This document shows, piece by piece, positions 1 to 9,287 of a stretch of DNA of 64,000 nucleotides; within the stretch, counting starts at the first letter, position 1, and each line of letters begins with the position of its first letter. The notes below the pieces were generated by a model. It was not told where the DNA came from and made no database searches. It saw nothing but the letters and a program-made list of their open reading frames with translations. The stretch is from Kordia algicida OT-1 (GTDB lineage Bacteria > Bacteroidota > Bacteroidia > Flavobacteriales > Flavobacteriaceae), in NCBI RefSeq assembly GCF_000154725.1, contig NZ_DS544873.1, forward strand, positions 1,960,630 through 2,024,629. Reading direction: 5' to 3'. The position numbers were made by a program, and so were the translations under genes.

Positions 1-1069
1 TTTCTTCAATATCTACACGATCACCAATACCAACAGAATAGTCTGCTAGATTTGTCATATTTCCTAAATACCCCATCATAATAGAATAATCTCCACGAAT
101 ATCATGATCGATACCCATAGAAATAGAGTATTGTCCATCTAGGAACGATTCATTACCGAATCCCATTACGTTGTTGTTACTTGCTGTAATATTATACCCG
201 AAGAACATTGTATTAGAACGGTTTGTGTTGTCAAAATCTGCTTGCGATCCCATACCTACATTGTATTGTCCTTCACGGTTTGTAAAACCAGCAGAAAAAC
301 CTACATATGTATTGTGGTTTGCGTTAGCTGTATTATTTGTACGGTTGTTATCCCAACCTGCTTGTGCTCCAATGAACGTGTTGTAATCTGCCCATTCTGT
401 TGCTACACCTGCAGCAGCACCTACCATTGTATTATAAATACCATCTCCAATATCAATTGCAGCAGAATCTCCAACTCCCGTGTTGTGGTGACCATCGTCA
501 ACATCACTCATCGCTTCACTACCAATACCAGTGTTACGATATCCTACATCAGAAGAAATACCTACTTCATTACCAACAAATGTTTGTTTGTAACCTGTAG
601 TATTGCTAAAACCTGCATCTTCTCCTATGAATGTGTTCTCGTAACCAGTAGTGTTGTTTGCTCCAGATTCTTCTCCGACGAATGTGTTATCATAACCAGT
701 CGTGTTATTCTCTCCTGATTCAGCACCGATAAAGGTGTTATCTCCACCATTGATATTTAATCGTCCAGCTTCATATCCAATAAACGTGTTATCGAAACCA
801 GTTGTATTTGAATATCCTGCCAGATATCCAATGGCAACAAGCTCACTTGTGGTGACGCTTCGCCCTGCACTATACCCAAATAAGGTATTTCTTGAACCAG
901 AAGTAACAAAGCTACCTGTACTATCTCCATAAAATGTGTTGAAGTCTCCAGAAGAAATCGATACTCCTGAACCAGTACCCATAGTTTCGTTTAACGTTTG
1001 TGCCTGTAAGCCCGTAATTCCGAGGAAGCTTAATACAAACACAACTACGAGGGGTAATTGTTTTTTCAT
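1..1069 (-). CDS. YadA-head-like repeat surface protein (3' end outside window)
   Basis: An open frame runs from an ATG at 1069 (minus) off the left edge, giving about 356 residues of an incomplete protein. It starts with a signal peptide (MKKQLPLVVV..., cleavage likely after LQAQ). The rest is a repeat of about 20-24 residues with the core NTFIGxxAGxxNTTGY, seen near a dozen times. This glycine/asparagine-rich pattern resembles the left-handed beta-roll of YadA-type trimeric adhesin heads, and flavobacterial secreted proteins often carry it before a C-terminal chaperone or sorting domain, which here would lie outside the window. A promoter -7 box lies at 1113-1120. Surface display is inferred; the binding partner is unknown. 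The plus-strand frames across it are shadows. Confidence 0.8.
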   Translation of the reverse strand, partial: MKKQLPLVVVFVLSFLGITGLQAQTLNETMGTGSGVSISSGDFNTFYGDSTGSFVTSGSRNTLFGYSAGRSVTTSELVAIGYLAGYSNTTGFDNTFIGYEAGRLNINGGDNTFIGAESGENNTTGYDNTFVGEESGANNTTGYENTFIGEDAGFSNTTGYKQTFVGNEVGISSDVGYRNTGIGSEAMSDVDDGHHNTGVGDSAAIDIGDGIYNTMVGAAAGVATEWADYNTFIGAQAGWDNNRTNNTANANHNTYVGFSAGFTNREGQYNVGMGSQADFDNTNRSNTMFFGYNITASNNNVMGFGNESFLDGQYSISMGIDHDIRGDYSIMMGYLGNMTNLADYSVGIGDRVDIEE

Positions 1070-1112
1070 AATAGAATTGTTGTTAGTTTTTTGTAAAAAT
1101 AAAATGGTTAAT

Positions 1113-1120
1113 CAAATATA
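1113..1120 (-). promoter_or_regulatory. Candidate -7 promoter element TATATTTG
   Basis: The minus strand reads TATATTTG, a match to the Bacteroidota -7 consensus TAnnTTTG, 43 bases before the ATG at 1069. No TTTG lies at the ideal 19-base spacing upstream, so only the -7 half is supported. Confidence 0.5.
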
Positions 1121-1293
1121 AAAAATATTAATTTAACATATCTTTCAAATATAATTAACTAATCATTAAGAAAGCTGCGTAATTATACCTGTTTTTACCA
1201 AATCTGTGTATTTGACACCTTTTTATTTATAATTGGTTGTTTTTAGATTGAATAATTCTTTTATATTGCAGGGTAAAATTAACCTAACTGTAC

Positions 1294-4200
1294 ATGCCAA
1301 AAGCTGAAAACTTAAGTAGTTGGATACTGTTTGTATTCGTGTTTTTTGTCTACGCTATTTCCGCTTCAAACACCATTACATTCTGGGATAGTCCTGAATT
1401 TATCACGAGTAATTATACACTTCAAGCATCACATCCACCAGGCGCACCTTTTTATACAATCCTTTGTAAAGTTGTCTTATCATTTTTCCCTGCAACTAAA
1501 GCTGCACTAATCACTAATTTGATTTCTTCATTTTTTGGAGCATTGACAATTACTTTATTATTTAGAATCACTATAAATATAGCCAAGCGTATACTTTCTG
1601 AAACCAAAAGTAAGCACTCACCTACAATTGTGCTCATTTCAGGAATTACTGCCGCATTGACACTTGCCTTTTCAGATAGTTTTTGGACAGCTTCCACCGA
1701 AGCAGAAGTCTACACTTTATCATTTGCCTTAATGACAGGAATGATTCACATAATGTTATTGTGGGAACAAACTTTAGACAAAAGAAAAGAAGTGATTTTT
1801 ATACTCCTATTTACATTTCTATTAGGCATTGCTACTGGCGTTCATTTAATTTTAATCGCAATCGTAATTCCACTTTCAATCCTCATTACACATAAAAAGT
1901 TTGGACTTACCATTAAGAATTTTATCCTTGCCATTTTAACAGGTTGCATCACTTTTTTTATCATTTACGGATGTATTGTTCAGGGAATTATCAAACTAAC
2001 GAACAACACCGATATTTGGCTTGTAAATTCGTTTAAAATGCCTGTAAACACAGGAATTCTTATTGTATTACTTCTTGTAACACTTGTATTCAGTTTCCTG
2101 TTGTTATTCTCGCGAAAGCGTCAAAAAACTACACTTCATCATCTTACTTTAGGAACGATTTTTTTCTTAGTCGGAATGAGCGCTTTCCTAATGCCTTTAC
2201 AACGATCAGGAGCAACTACTTTAATTGCAGAAAGTGTTGATAATAGCAATAAAATGTTACAATATGTGCGTGCAGAACAATTTGGAGTTGCTTCTATTCC
2301 ACTGCTAAAAGGTCCGGTGTACAACGCTCCTTTAGATAAAGATATCGGGTTTGTAGATGGAAAACCCGAATATACCTTCGATGCAGCTCAAAATAAATAT
2401 GTAAAAGTACATGACGGAAAATTTAAACAAGTGAATTATGCCAACGAATTCAAGATGTTTTTTCCTAGAATGTTTGACAAAGGTGACGCGGAAAAGTACA
2501 AAGCATGGACACCCATTTTTGGAGAACCTATCAAATATCCTGTACGTGATGAGGTGGTTACCATCAACAAACCAACTTTTGGTGAAAATTTAAGTTTTTT
2601 CATCAACTATCAAGTAATTTGGTTAAACGCTCGTTATTTGTTTTGGAATTTTATTGGTAGACAAAACGATCATCACGGTTTGGGCTATATCAAAGATGGA
2701 AATTGGATTAGTGGCATCAATGCTTTGGATAAAAGTAGAGTTGGCGATCAAGCTGTGGTTCCGCCACATTATAAAAACCATAAAGGAAACGACGCGTATT
2801 ACTTTTTGCCGTTTATTCTTGGTATTTTGGGAATCATCGCGTTGCGCAAACACCAACAGTATTTTTGGACAACCGTATTGCTCTTTCTTACTTTCGGAAT
2901 CGGAATTACCATTTATGTAAATCCCGTGCCTTCCAGTATTTTAATTCGCGAGCGCGATTATATTTTTATCGGTTCTTTTGTAATTTTTGCCTTGTGGATT
3001 GGACTCTCAGTGATATTTCTGGCGAAAGCCTTACAAAAAATTAAAAACCAAAAAATACGTATTGGAATTGTCGCTACAATCGTTCTTCTCGCCGCGCCAA
3101 TTCAACTGCTAGCAAAAGGTTGGGACAATCACCAACGCGGACATGACGAGTTTGCCTATTACTTTGGAAAAGCATATTTAGATGCCTGTCCGCCTCAAGC
3201 AATTCTCATCACAAATGGTGACAATATGACGTTTCCACTTTGGTATTTGCAACAAGTTGAAGGCTATCGAAAGGATGTTCGCGTCATTAATTTTGACCAA
3301 TTAAACATACAAACACATATTGAAAATTTAAAAAATACCGTTTACGACTCAAAACCTATAAAAATTGATCTTGACAAAGCGTTGTATGTCAGCGGTGTTG
3401 AAAAATTATTTCCTTTGCAGGAAGAAACTCAGGAAGCTGCAAAATTACCCATACTGTTTAAATTTCTAAAACAAGAGAACACCCGTATTAACTGGAACGG
3501 ACGCATGCGACATTACATTCCTTCCACTTCTTTTTCTATTCCTATTGATACGACACGGATGAAAAAGCTTTTTGATCCAGCAAAATTAAATGCTTCGTAC
3601 ACTGCTTCAATCACTTGGAAACATGCCAAAAAGTTTTATGGTATGAATGAAGTTGTATTGATGAATCTCTTGATGAATAATATTCACGAACGACCTATTT
3701 GTTTTGCAATCAACGGAAAGAAAGATCATTTAATGAATTTAGAACCATATTTTATTCAACATGGAATGGTAAATATACTAGCACCAATTCAGCGTACTGA
3801 CCCGAAAGTAAATCCGAAGATTGTTGCCACTAAAATGATGCTTCCATACTTAATGGACACGGTAAATTTTGAAGGTTTTTCAAACAATGATAAATTTATA
3901 AAAAGTGATAATATTACCTACGCACGAGAAATATTACGTCAAAATTATTACTTTTTAGCACAAGCTTTATTGGAAGAAGGAAACACCAAAAAAGCAATTG
4001 CCGTTTTAGATAAATGCAACGCATTGTTTCCAAACGAAACTGTTCCGTATAAACAATATGCATATGCAATTGGAAAACTATATGTTCGCGCAGGAAATAG
4101 ACAAAAAGGAACTGAAATTTGTCGTACTGCCATGCAGAATATTTGGGGCGAATTACAGTGGATGACTTCTTTCGATCCGCCATATCCAATCATTAATTTA

Positions 4201-4347
4201 CGGCATGCATATCGCCTAAAAGGCATGTATTTTCAAATGATGCAACAATTTCCAAACGGTATAGAAAATGCGCCTGTAAGCAAAGAAACATTTCAACAAT
4301 TTGATGCTGCTTTTCAAACGTGGCAAAAACGAAATTGGCCATACTAA
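1294..4347 (+). CDS. DUF2723 / TMEM260-like multi-pass glycosyltransferase-family protein
   Basis: This is a 1017-residue polytopic membrane protein. The N-terminal part carries the DUF2723 signature: an acidic motif FWDSPEFI at residues 30-37, just after the first membrane segment, followed by SHPPGAPFY, then about ten hydrophobic segments to roughly residue 620. The C-terminal 400 residues are soluble and end in TPR-like helices (ALLEEGNTKKAIAVLDKC). The family includes human TMEM260, a protein O-mannosyltransferase, and is classed with PMT-like GT-C enzymes. Its substrate in Bacteroidota is not settled. The methyltransferase gene follows 11 bases after the stop, suggesting one transcript. 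Function by family; exact reaction uncertain. Confidence 0.85.
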   Translation: MPKAENLSSWILFVFVFFVYAISASNTITFWDSPEFITSNYTLQASHPPGAPFYTILCKVVLSFFPATKAALITNLISSFFGALTITLLFRITINIAKRILSETKSKHSPTIVLISGITAALTLAFSDSFWTASTEAEVYTLSFALMTGMIHIMLLWEQTLDKRKEVIFILLFTFLLGIATGVHLILIAIVIPLSILITHKKFGLTIKNFILAILTGCITFFIIYGCIVQGIIKLTNNTDIWLVNSFKMPVNTGILIVLLLVTLVFSFLLLFSRKRQKTTLHHLTLGTIFFLVGMSAFLMPLQRSGATTLIAESVDNSNKMLQYVRAEQFGVASIPLLKGPVYNAPLDKDIGFVDGKPEYTFDAAQNKYVKVHDGKFKQVNYANEFKMFFPRMFDKGDAEKYKAWTPIFGEPIKYPVRDEVVTINKPTFGENLSFFINYQVIWLNARYLFWNFIGRQNDHHGLGYIKDGNWISGINALDKSRVGDQAVVPPHYKNHKGNDAYYFLPFILGILGIIALRKHQQYFWTTVLLFLTFGIGITIYVNPVPSSILIRERDYIFIGSFVIFALWIGLSVIFLAKALQKIKNQKIRIGIVATIVLLAAPIQLLAKGWDNHQRGHDEFAYYFGKAYLDACPPQAILITNGDNMTFPLWYLQQVEGYRKDVRVINFDQLNIQTHIENLKNTVYDSKPIKIDLDKALYVSGVEKLFPLQEETQEAAKLPILFKFLKQENTRINWNGRMRHYIPSTSFSIPIDTTRMKKLFDPAKLNASYTASITWKHAKKFYGMNEVVLMNLLMNNIHERPICFAINGKKDHLMNLEPYFIQHGMVNILAPIQRTDPKVNPKIVATKMMLPYLMDTVNFEGFSNNDKFIKSDNITYAREILRQNYYFLAQALLEEGNTKKAIAVLDKCNALFPNETVPYKQYAYAIGKLYVRAGNRQKGTEICRTAMQNIWGELQWMTSFDPPYPIINLRHAYRLKGMYFQMMQQFPNGIENAPVSKETFQQFDAAFQTWQKRNWPY

Positions 4348-4358
4348 TTCCCCTGATT

Positions 4359-5129
4359 ATGTTATTTTCAACTGAAGTTACTTCTTCTAAAATTATATCC
4401 GACAATCCGCTATTTCAACGCACCTTGAAAGCGTATCATATTGTGGCGCCACATATTCATGGAGACGTACTCGAAATAGGTTGTGGCGAAGGTTATGGAG
4501 TGGAATTATTGTATAAAAATGCTGATACATTAACATTGATTGACAAATCGCCCTACACCGCAGAATTTATCAATAATAAATATCCGAATACGACAATTAT
4601 TCAGGAGAAAATTCCGCCGTTGACACAATTAAAATCGAATAGTTTTGACGTCATTGTTTCGTTTCAGGTGATTGAACATATTAAAGAAGCCGAATTGTAT
4701 GTACAAGAAATTCATCGGGTTTTAAAACCAAATGGCAAAGCATATATTTCTACACCAAATGCAGTAAAAACGATTGCGAGAAATCCTTGGCATTACAAAG
4801 AATATACTTTTGATGATTTGTCCAATTTATTCAAAAAAACATTTTCAAAATATACCATTCAAGCGGTTCAAGGAAATGCAAAAACTGAAGCGTATTATGA
4901 GAAAAATAAAAAATCTGTCGCACGCTTTTTACGATATGATATCTTTAAACTAGAACACAAAGTACCTTCTTGGTTGTTGCAGATTCCGTATGAAATTGCA
5001 AATAGAATAAATCGTAAAAAACTCCTTAATAAAAACCCTGATTTGGTCAACAGCATCACACTTGAAGATTATTCGTTGGCGGAACATTCGGAAGCAACAT
5101 TGGACTTTTTCTGCACGTTAGTAAAGTAG
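4359..5129 (+). CDS. Class I SAM-dependent methyltransferase
   Basis: This 256-residue protein has a Rossmann methyltransferase core: SAM-binding motif I VLEIGCGEGYG around residues 37-47, an acidic strand-2 end (TLIDKSPY), and motif IV/post-I FDVIVSFQVIEHI followed by VLKPNGKAYISTPN, as in the Methyltransf_11 family. I chose the ATG at 4359 rather than the GTG at 4320. The GTG start would lie inside the upstream gene and add a hydrophobic stretch not needed by the fold. It lies 11 bases after the DUF2723 gene and is probably co-transcribed, so it may modify a glycan or lipid intermediate. The substrate cannot be read from the sequence. Confidence 0.8.
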   Translation: MLFSTEVTSSKIISDNPLFQRTLKAYHIVAPHIHGDVLEIGCGEGYGVELLYKNADTLTLIDKSPYTAEFINNKYPNTTIIQEKIPPLTQLKSNSFDVIVSFQVIEHIKEAELYVQEIHRVLKPNGKAYISTPNAVKTIARNPWHYKEYTFDDLSNLFKKTFSKYTIQAVQGNAKTEAYYEKNKKSVARFLRYDIFKLEHKVPSWLLQIPYEIANRINRKKLLNKNPDLVNSITLEDYSLAEHSEATLDFFCTLVK

Positions 5130-5256
5130 TTTTTTAGAGAATTTGACTTTTCTGCTTTTTAATTTTTAAAATGACTTTTTGAAAAAATTATCAGCAACAA
5201 ATAAGCACAAGTACAAAAAAGAAACAACTAACAAACAAAAAATAAACATAAAACAA

Positions 5257-5264
5257 TACCTTTG
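5257..5264 (+). promoter_or_regulatory. -7 promoter element TACCTTTG
   Basis: TACCTTTG matches TAnnTTTG and ends 18 bases before the ATG at 5283. An alternative TTG codon at 5262 lies inside this box, so it cannot be the translation start if the box is used. Confidence 0.6.
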
Positions 5265-5282
5265 CGGTTTAATTTGAATCAC

Positions 5283-6488
5283 ATGCGATTACACAGAAAT
5301 TTAGTTTTTTCCGTTATTGATGGACTAAACTTGATATTTAATGAAGGAGCTTATGCCGATAAAGTAGTTGAAAAATTACTAAAAAGAGACGCCCGTTGGG
5401 GAAGTCGTGATCGTAAGTTTGTTGCAGAAACTACTTATGAAATTGTTCGCTGGAAACGTTTATATGCTGAAATAGCAGATATTAAAGAAAACTACTCTCG
5501 TGAAAATTTATGGCGCATTTTTGCCGTTTGGGCAACATTACGCGGTATTGAATTACCAGACTGGAATCAGCTTGCAGGAACACCAACTCGTAGAATAAAA
5601 GGGCGTTTTGACGAAGTTTCTAAAATCAGAAAAATCAAAGAATCCATTCCAGATTGGTTAGACGAATTAGGTGTTGCCGAATTAGGCGAAGACGTTTGGA
5701 CGAAAGAAATTAATGCGTTAAATAAACAAGCCGACGTAATTTTAAGAGCAAACACGCTACGAACTACCAAAGAAAAACTAAAAGCTTTGTTGGCTTCTTT
5801 GGAACATGAAACAGAAGACATAAAAGGACATCCATCAGCATTACGCCTAAAAGAACGTGCAAATATCTTTAAAAATGAAGCGTTTAAAAACGGATTTTTT
5901 GAAGTTCAAGACGCCAATTCACAGCTAGTTTCTGAATTTTTAGATGTAAAACCAGGCATGAAAGTCGTAGATACTTGTGCTGGTGCAGGTGGAAAATCAT
6001 TGCATCTAGCCGCTTTGATGGAAAACAAAGGAAACTTAATTTCTTTAGACATATACGAAGGAAAGCTGCGCAAACTTAAGCGTAGAGCACGACGTAACGG
6101 CGCACATAATATTGAAACACGCGTGATAACTTCCACGAAAGTGATTAAAAAATTATACGACAAAGCCGATCGTGTATTGATTGATGCGCCTTGCTCCGGA
6201 TTGGGCGTTTTACGTAGAAATCCAGATGCAAAGTGGAAAATTCAACCAGAATTTCTAGACAAAATTAAAGACACACAACAAGATATATTACAACGATACT
6301 CACGCATGGTAAAATCGGGCGGAAAAATGGTCTATGCTACATGTTCTATCTTACCATCGGAAAACCAAGAACAAGTGGAGAAGTTTTTAGCTTCCAATGA
6401 TGATTTTACTTTAGTAGAAGATAAAAAACTATTAGCATCAGAATCTGGTTTTGATGGTTTTTACATGGCGTTACTACAACGAAAATAG
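5283..6488 (+). CDS. RsmB/NOP-family RNA (cytosine-5)-methyltransferase
   Basis: This 401-residue protein matches RsmB-like rRNA m5C methyltransferases. An N-terminal NusB-like helical domain (residues about 1-130) is followed by the SAM-dependent catalytic domain: motif I DTCAGAGGKSLHLAAL near residue 230, DAPCSGLGVLRRNPD near 301, and ATCSILPSENQEQV near 352. The two cysteines (in APC and TCS) are the catalytic pair that forms the covalent cytosine adduct and releases the product. The probable substrate is 16S rRNA, by analogy with RsmB C967. I use the ATG at 5283 because the longer TTG start overlaps the promoter box. It is a single gene with its own promoter. Confidence 0.88.
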   Translation: MRLHRNLVFSVIDGLNLIFNEGAYADKVVEKLLKRDARWGSRDRKFVAETTYEIVRWKRLYAEIADIKENYSRENLWRIFAVWATLRGIELPDWNQLAGTPTRRIKGRFDEVSKIRKIKESIPDWLDELGVAELGEDVWTKEINALNKQADVILRANTLRTTKEKLKALLASLEHETEDIKGHPSALRLKERANIFKNEAFKNGFFEVQDANSQLVSEFLDVKPGMKVVDTCAGAGGKSLHLAALMENKGNLISLDIYEGKLRKLKRRARRNGAHNIETRVITSTKVIKKLYDKADRVLIDAPCSGLGVLRRNPDAKWKIQPEFLDKIKDTQQDILQRYSRMVKSGGKMVYATCSILPSENQEQVEKFLASNDDFTLVEDKKLLASESGFDGFYMALLQRK

Positions 6489-6517
6489 AACCCTAAATTA
6501 TTTCAATATATTACACA

Positions 6518-8374
6518 ATGAAAAAAACAGTACTTTTTTTAATCGGATTGATCTCTTTTACTGCTGTTGCACAACAACCGTATTATGACGATGTAAACCT
6601 TACATTGTCAGGAATACAATTGCGTGATGCATTGGCAACGAAAGTAATAAATACACATTCAAATTCATTATCATATTCTGAAATTTGGGATGCAATTATG
6701 ATTACTGATGTTGATCCAAATAATACCAACAACGTATTTTTACTCTACGGATGGGAAGATGGAAGTGATGGCGATGTAACCAACGATTTATTTAGAAATA
6801 AAAACAACAATGGAGGAAATGTTGGCGAATGGAATAGAGAACACACGTTTGCAAATTCATTAGCAAGTCCAGATTTAGATTCCAATACCTCAAACGGACC
6901 TCCATATAGTGACGCACACAATTTACGTCCTACAGATGTACAACGTAACGGACAACGCGGAAGTCGCTTATTTGCTACAGGTTCAGGAAACTCAGGAACT
7001 GTTGGAGCTTTTTGGTATCCTGGTGATGCCACTCAAGGCGGTCCAGACTGGCGTGGAGACGTTGCCCGAATTGTAATGTATATGTACATTCGTTATGGGA
7101 ATCAATGTGCGCCAAATTTAGTTGCAGATGGAACCACAAACAGTGTAGATTCAAATATGATCGATTTGTTATTAGAATGGAATGCTGCCGATCCTGTGTC
7201 GCCTCTGGAAGATGCACGTAACACATATCATGAAAATATTTCCAACGCTACAGCACAAGGAAATCGCAATCCATTTATAGACAATCCGCGTTTGGCTACA
7301 CAAATTTGGGGCGGAACTCCTGCAGAAGATCGTTGGGGAATTTACTCTGGTGATACCGAAGCACCAACCGTACCAATGAATGTAATGACAAGCAACGAAA
7401 CAAGCAATACCATTGATATTTCTTGGACAGCTTCTACAGACAATGTTGGTGTTACCGAATATGATGTTTTTGTTGATGGAACCTTCAATCAAACCGTTGC
7501 AGGAACTACTACAACAGTTTCAGGCTTATCTGCTTCTACAACATATGCATTTACAGTATTGGCAAAAGATGCAGAAGGAAACACTTCAGCACAATCTGCA
7601 GCAGCAAATGGAACAACTCTAGCTGGTGGCGGAAGCGGAAATGGGAATTTGTATTTCTCAGAATATATGGAAGGAAGCTCATTCAATAAAGCACTTGAAA
7701 TTGCAAATTATACAGGAGCTACAATTGATTTGAATGATCCTGCAAACATGTACACACTAAAAATAAGTACCAACGGAAATGCAGCTTGGAATTCTACCTA
7801 CACATTTCCTGCGGGTGCCATGATTGCTGATGGCGATGTATATGTGATTGCAAATACAGGACTAGCTGTATGTACAGGCGTTGTAGATGATTCTGATGAT
7901 ACTATTACAGGCTTCAACGGAAATGACGCGATTGGTTTATTTAAAAATGATGTGTTGATTGATATTTTAGGAACATTAGGAGACGGAACAACTTATGCAT
8001 CAAATACAACGTTGGTAAGAAAACCAAGTATCAGCGTTCCAAATACGACGTATACAGCAAGCGAATGGGATACTTTTGCTTCTAACACATGTACAGATTT
8101 AGGAAGACACACGCAAACATTAAGTGTTGATACGTTTGAAGCAACTGCTTTTCAAATCTATCCGAATCCAACTCATGGAGACATCGTGTACATTAATACA
8201 AAAAATAATGTACAAGTTACAAATGTTCGTATTTACGACATCGCAGGAAAACAAGTACTGACACAAGCGAATGTAACTAATGAACTTAACGTGCAAGGTT
8301 TGCAACGCGGATTGTACATTTTACAATTACAAATTGGAAACCAAACAGTTAACAAAAAGCTGATAAAGCAATAA
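6518..8374 (+). CDS. Secreted endonuclease I with FN3, lamin-tail and T9SS sorting domains
   Basis: This 618-residue modular exoenzyme begins with a signal peptide ending in AVAQ. Residues about 20-270 are an endonuclease I domain (EndA/NucM family) with the H-N-H-like core WNREHTF near 105-110 and SDAHNLRP, expected to bind Mg or Ca and cut DNA or RNA outside the cell. A fibronectin type III domain follows (about 280-365, PTVPMNV...ISWTAS), then a lamin-tail domain (about 377-525, LYFSEYMEGSSFNKALEI). The end is a type A T9SS sorting domain (QIYPNPTHGD... to KKLIKQ). It probably scavenges extracellular nucleic acid for phosphate or nucleosides. A strong hairpin terminator follows. Confidence 0.92.
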   Translation: MKKTVLFLIGLISFTAVAQQPYYDDVNLTLSGIQLRDALATKVINTHSNSLSYSEIWDAIMITDVDPNNTNNVFLLYGWEDGSDGDVTNDLFRNKNNNGGNVGEWNREHTFANSLASPDLDSNTSNGPPYSDAHNLRPTDVQRNGQRGSRLFATGSGNSGTVGAFWYPGDATQGGPDWRGDVARIVMYMYIRYGNQCAPNLVADGTTNSVDSNMIDLLLEWNAADPVSPLEDARNTYHENISNATAQGNRNPFIDNPRLATQIWGGTPAEDRWGIYSGDTEAPTVPMNVMTSNETSNTIDISWTASTDNVGVTEYDVFVDGTFNQTVAGTTTTVSGLSASTTYAFTVLAKDAEGNTSAQSAAANGTTLAGGGSGNGNLYFSEYMEGSSFNKALEIANYTGATIDLNDPANMYTLKISTNGNAAWNSTYTFPAGAMIADGDVYVIANTGLAVCTGVVDDSDDTITGFNGNDAIGLFKNDVLIDILGTLGDGTTYASNTTLVRKPSISVPNTTYTASEWDTFASNTCTDLGRHTQTLSVDTFEATAFQIYPNPTHGDIVYINTKNNVQVTNVRIYDIAGKQVLTQANVTNELNVQGLQRGLYILQLQIGNQTVNKKLIKQ

Positions 8375-8397
8375 ATCACAAAACATACGTATAAAGC

Positions 8398-8429
8398 AAA
8401 AAGCTCCAAACATATGTTCGGAGCTTTTT
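8398..8429. terminator. Bidirectional hairpin terminator
   Basis: A 10-bp stem (AAAAAGCTCC at 8398-8407 with GGAGCTTTTT at 8420-8429) has a 12-base loop and T runs on both strands. It separates the convergent endonuclease and racemase genes. Confidence 0.85.
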
Positions 8430-8523
8430 TATATTACATAATTATGCCAGTAATCATATAATTATCTATAAAAGTAGTAACTAATTTTCAATTCTAAAAA
8501 TGATCTGAGAAATCATCCTACAA

Positions 8524-9213
8524 TCAACTCAATGCCAATTCCATAGCTTTTGTAGCGTGAATTGTTGTCGTATCAAACACAGGAATGGCAACGTCTTCTT
8601 GCTGTATCAACAACGGAATTTCGGTACAGCCCAAAATCACACCTTCTGCGCCTTCTTTTTGTAAACGTTCAATGATATTTACATACGCTTCTCGCGAACT
8701 TTCTTTCAGCATTCCTTTTGACAATTCTTCATAAATTACCCGATGTACTTCTTCACGTTCAGCTTCATTCGGAATCAATGTTTTTATACCAAAAGAAGCC
8801 AAAACTGCTTTGTAAAAATCTTTCTCCATCGTATATTTTGTTCCGAGTAATGCAATCGTATTGAGCTTTTTCTCTAAAATTTTCTCTGCAGTCGCTTCTG
8901 CAATATGAATCACAGGAATAGACACACTTTTACGAACAGCATCAATAGTTAAATGCATGGTATTGGCGCAAATCAGAATGCATTCAGCTCCAGCTTTTTC
9001 AAGACTTTTTGCGGTTTCTGCCATAATATCATCTAACAAATCCCAACGTCCGTCGTGTTGCAATTTTTGAATCTCTCCAAAATCAACCGAATTAATAATA
9101 CACTTTGCTGCATGCGGTTCGCCTTTGTGTTTTGCCGCTAAATTATTTAAAATTTGATAATATAAAATAGTCGATTGACTCGTGATTCCGCCAATAAGTC
9201 CGATAGTTCGCAT
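8524..9213 (-). CDS. Aspartate/glutamate racemase family protein
   Basis: The 229-residue protein starts with MRTIGLIGGI and has the two catalytic cysteines of PLP-independent Asp/Glu racemases: Cys82 in ICANTMH and Cys196 in LGCTEIPLL. It interconverts L- and D-amino acids by two-base proton transfer. Substrate choice (Asp, Glu or a broader range, as for E. coli YgeA) cannot be decided here. The family often carries MSWEST near the N-terminus; here the matching stretch reads ITSQST. It is convergent with the endonuclease gene and divergent from hutI, with 74 bases between the starts. Confidence 0.85.
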   Translation of the reverse strand: MRTIGLIGGITSQSTILYYQILNNLAAKHKGEPHAAKCIINSVDFGEIQKLQHDGRWDLLDDIMAETAKSLEKAGAECILICANTMHLTIDAVRKSVSIPVIHIAEATAEKILEKKLNTIALLGTKYTMEKDFYKAVLASFGIKTLIPNEAEREEVHRVIYEELSKGMLKESSREAYVNIIERLQKEGAEGVILGCTEIPLLIQQEDVAIPVFDTTTIHATKAMELALS

Positions 9214-9261
9214 AATTGAGAATTTATTCCTTCAAAATTAGGGATTTATTCACTTTGCTTC

Positions 9262-9269
9262 TACATTTG
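9262..9269 (+). promoter_or_regulatory. -7 promoter element TACATTTG for hutI
   Basis: TACATTTG fits TAnnTTTG and lies 18 bases upstream of the hutI ATG. The expected upstream TTTG is not seen at 19-base spacing. Confidence 0.55.
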
Positions 9270-9287
9270 TACGTATAATTTTAGCAC

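Noticed and set aside
171..1121. Several plus-strand ORFs across the first 1.1 kb
   Set aside because: They are shadows of the minus-strand repeat protein, which has a signal peptide and a regular repeat.
5262..5282. TTG start for the RsmB-like gene
   Set aside because: It lies inside the TACCTTTG promoter box; ATG 5283 is used.
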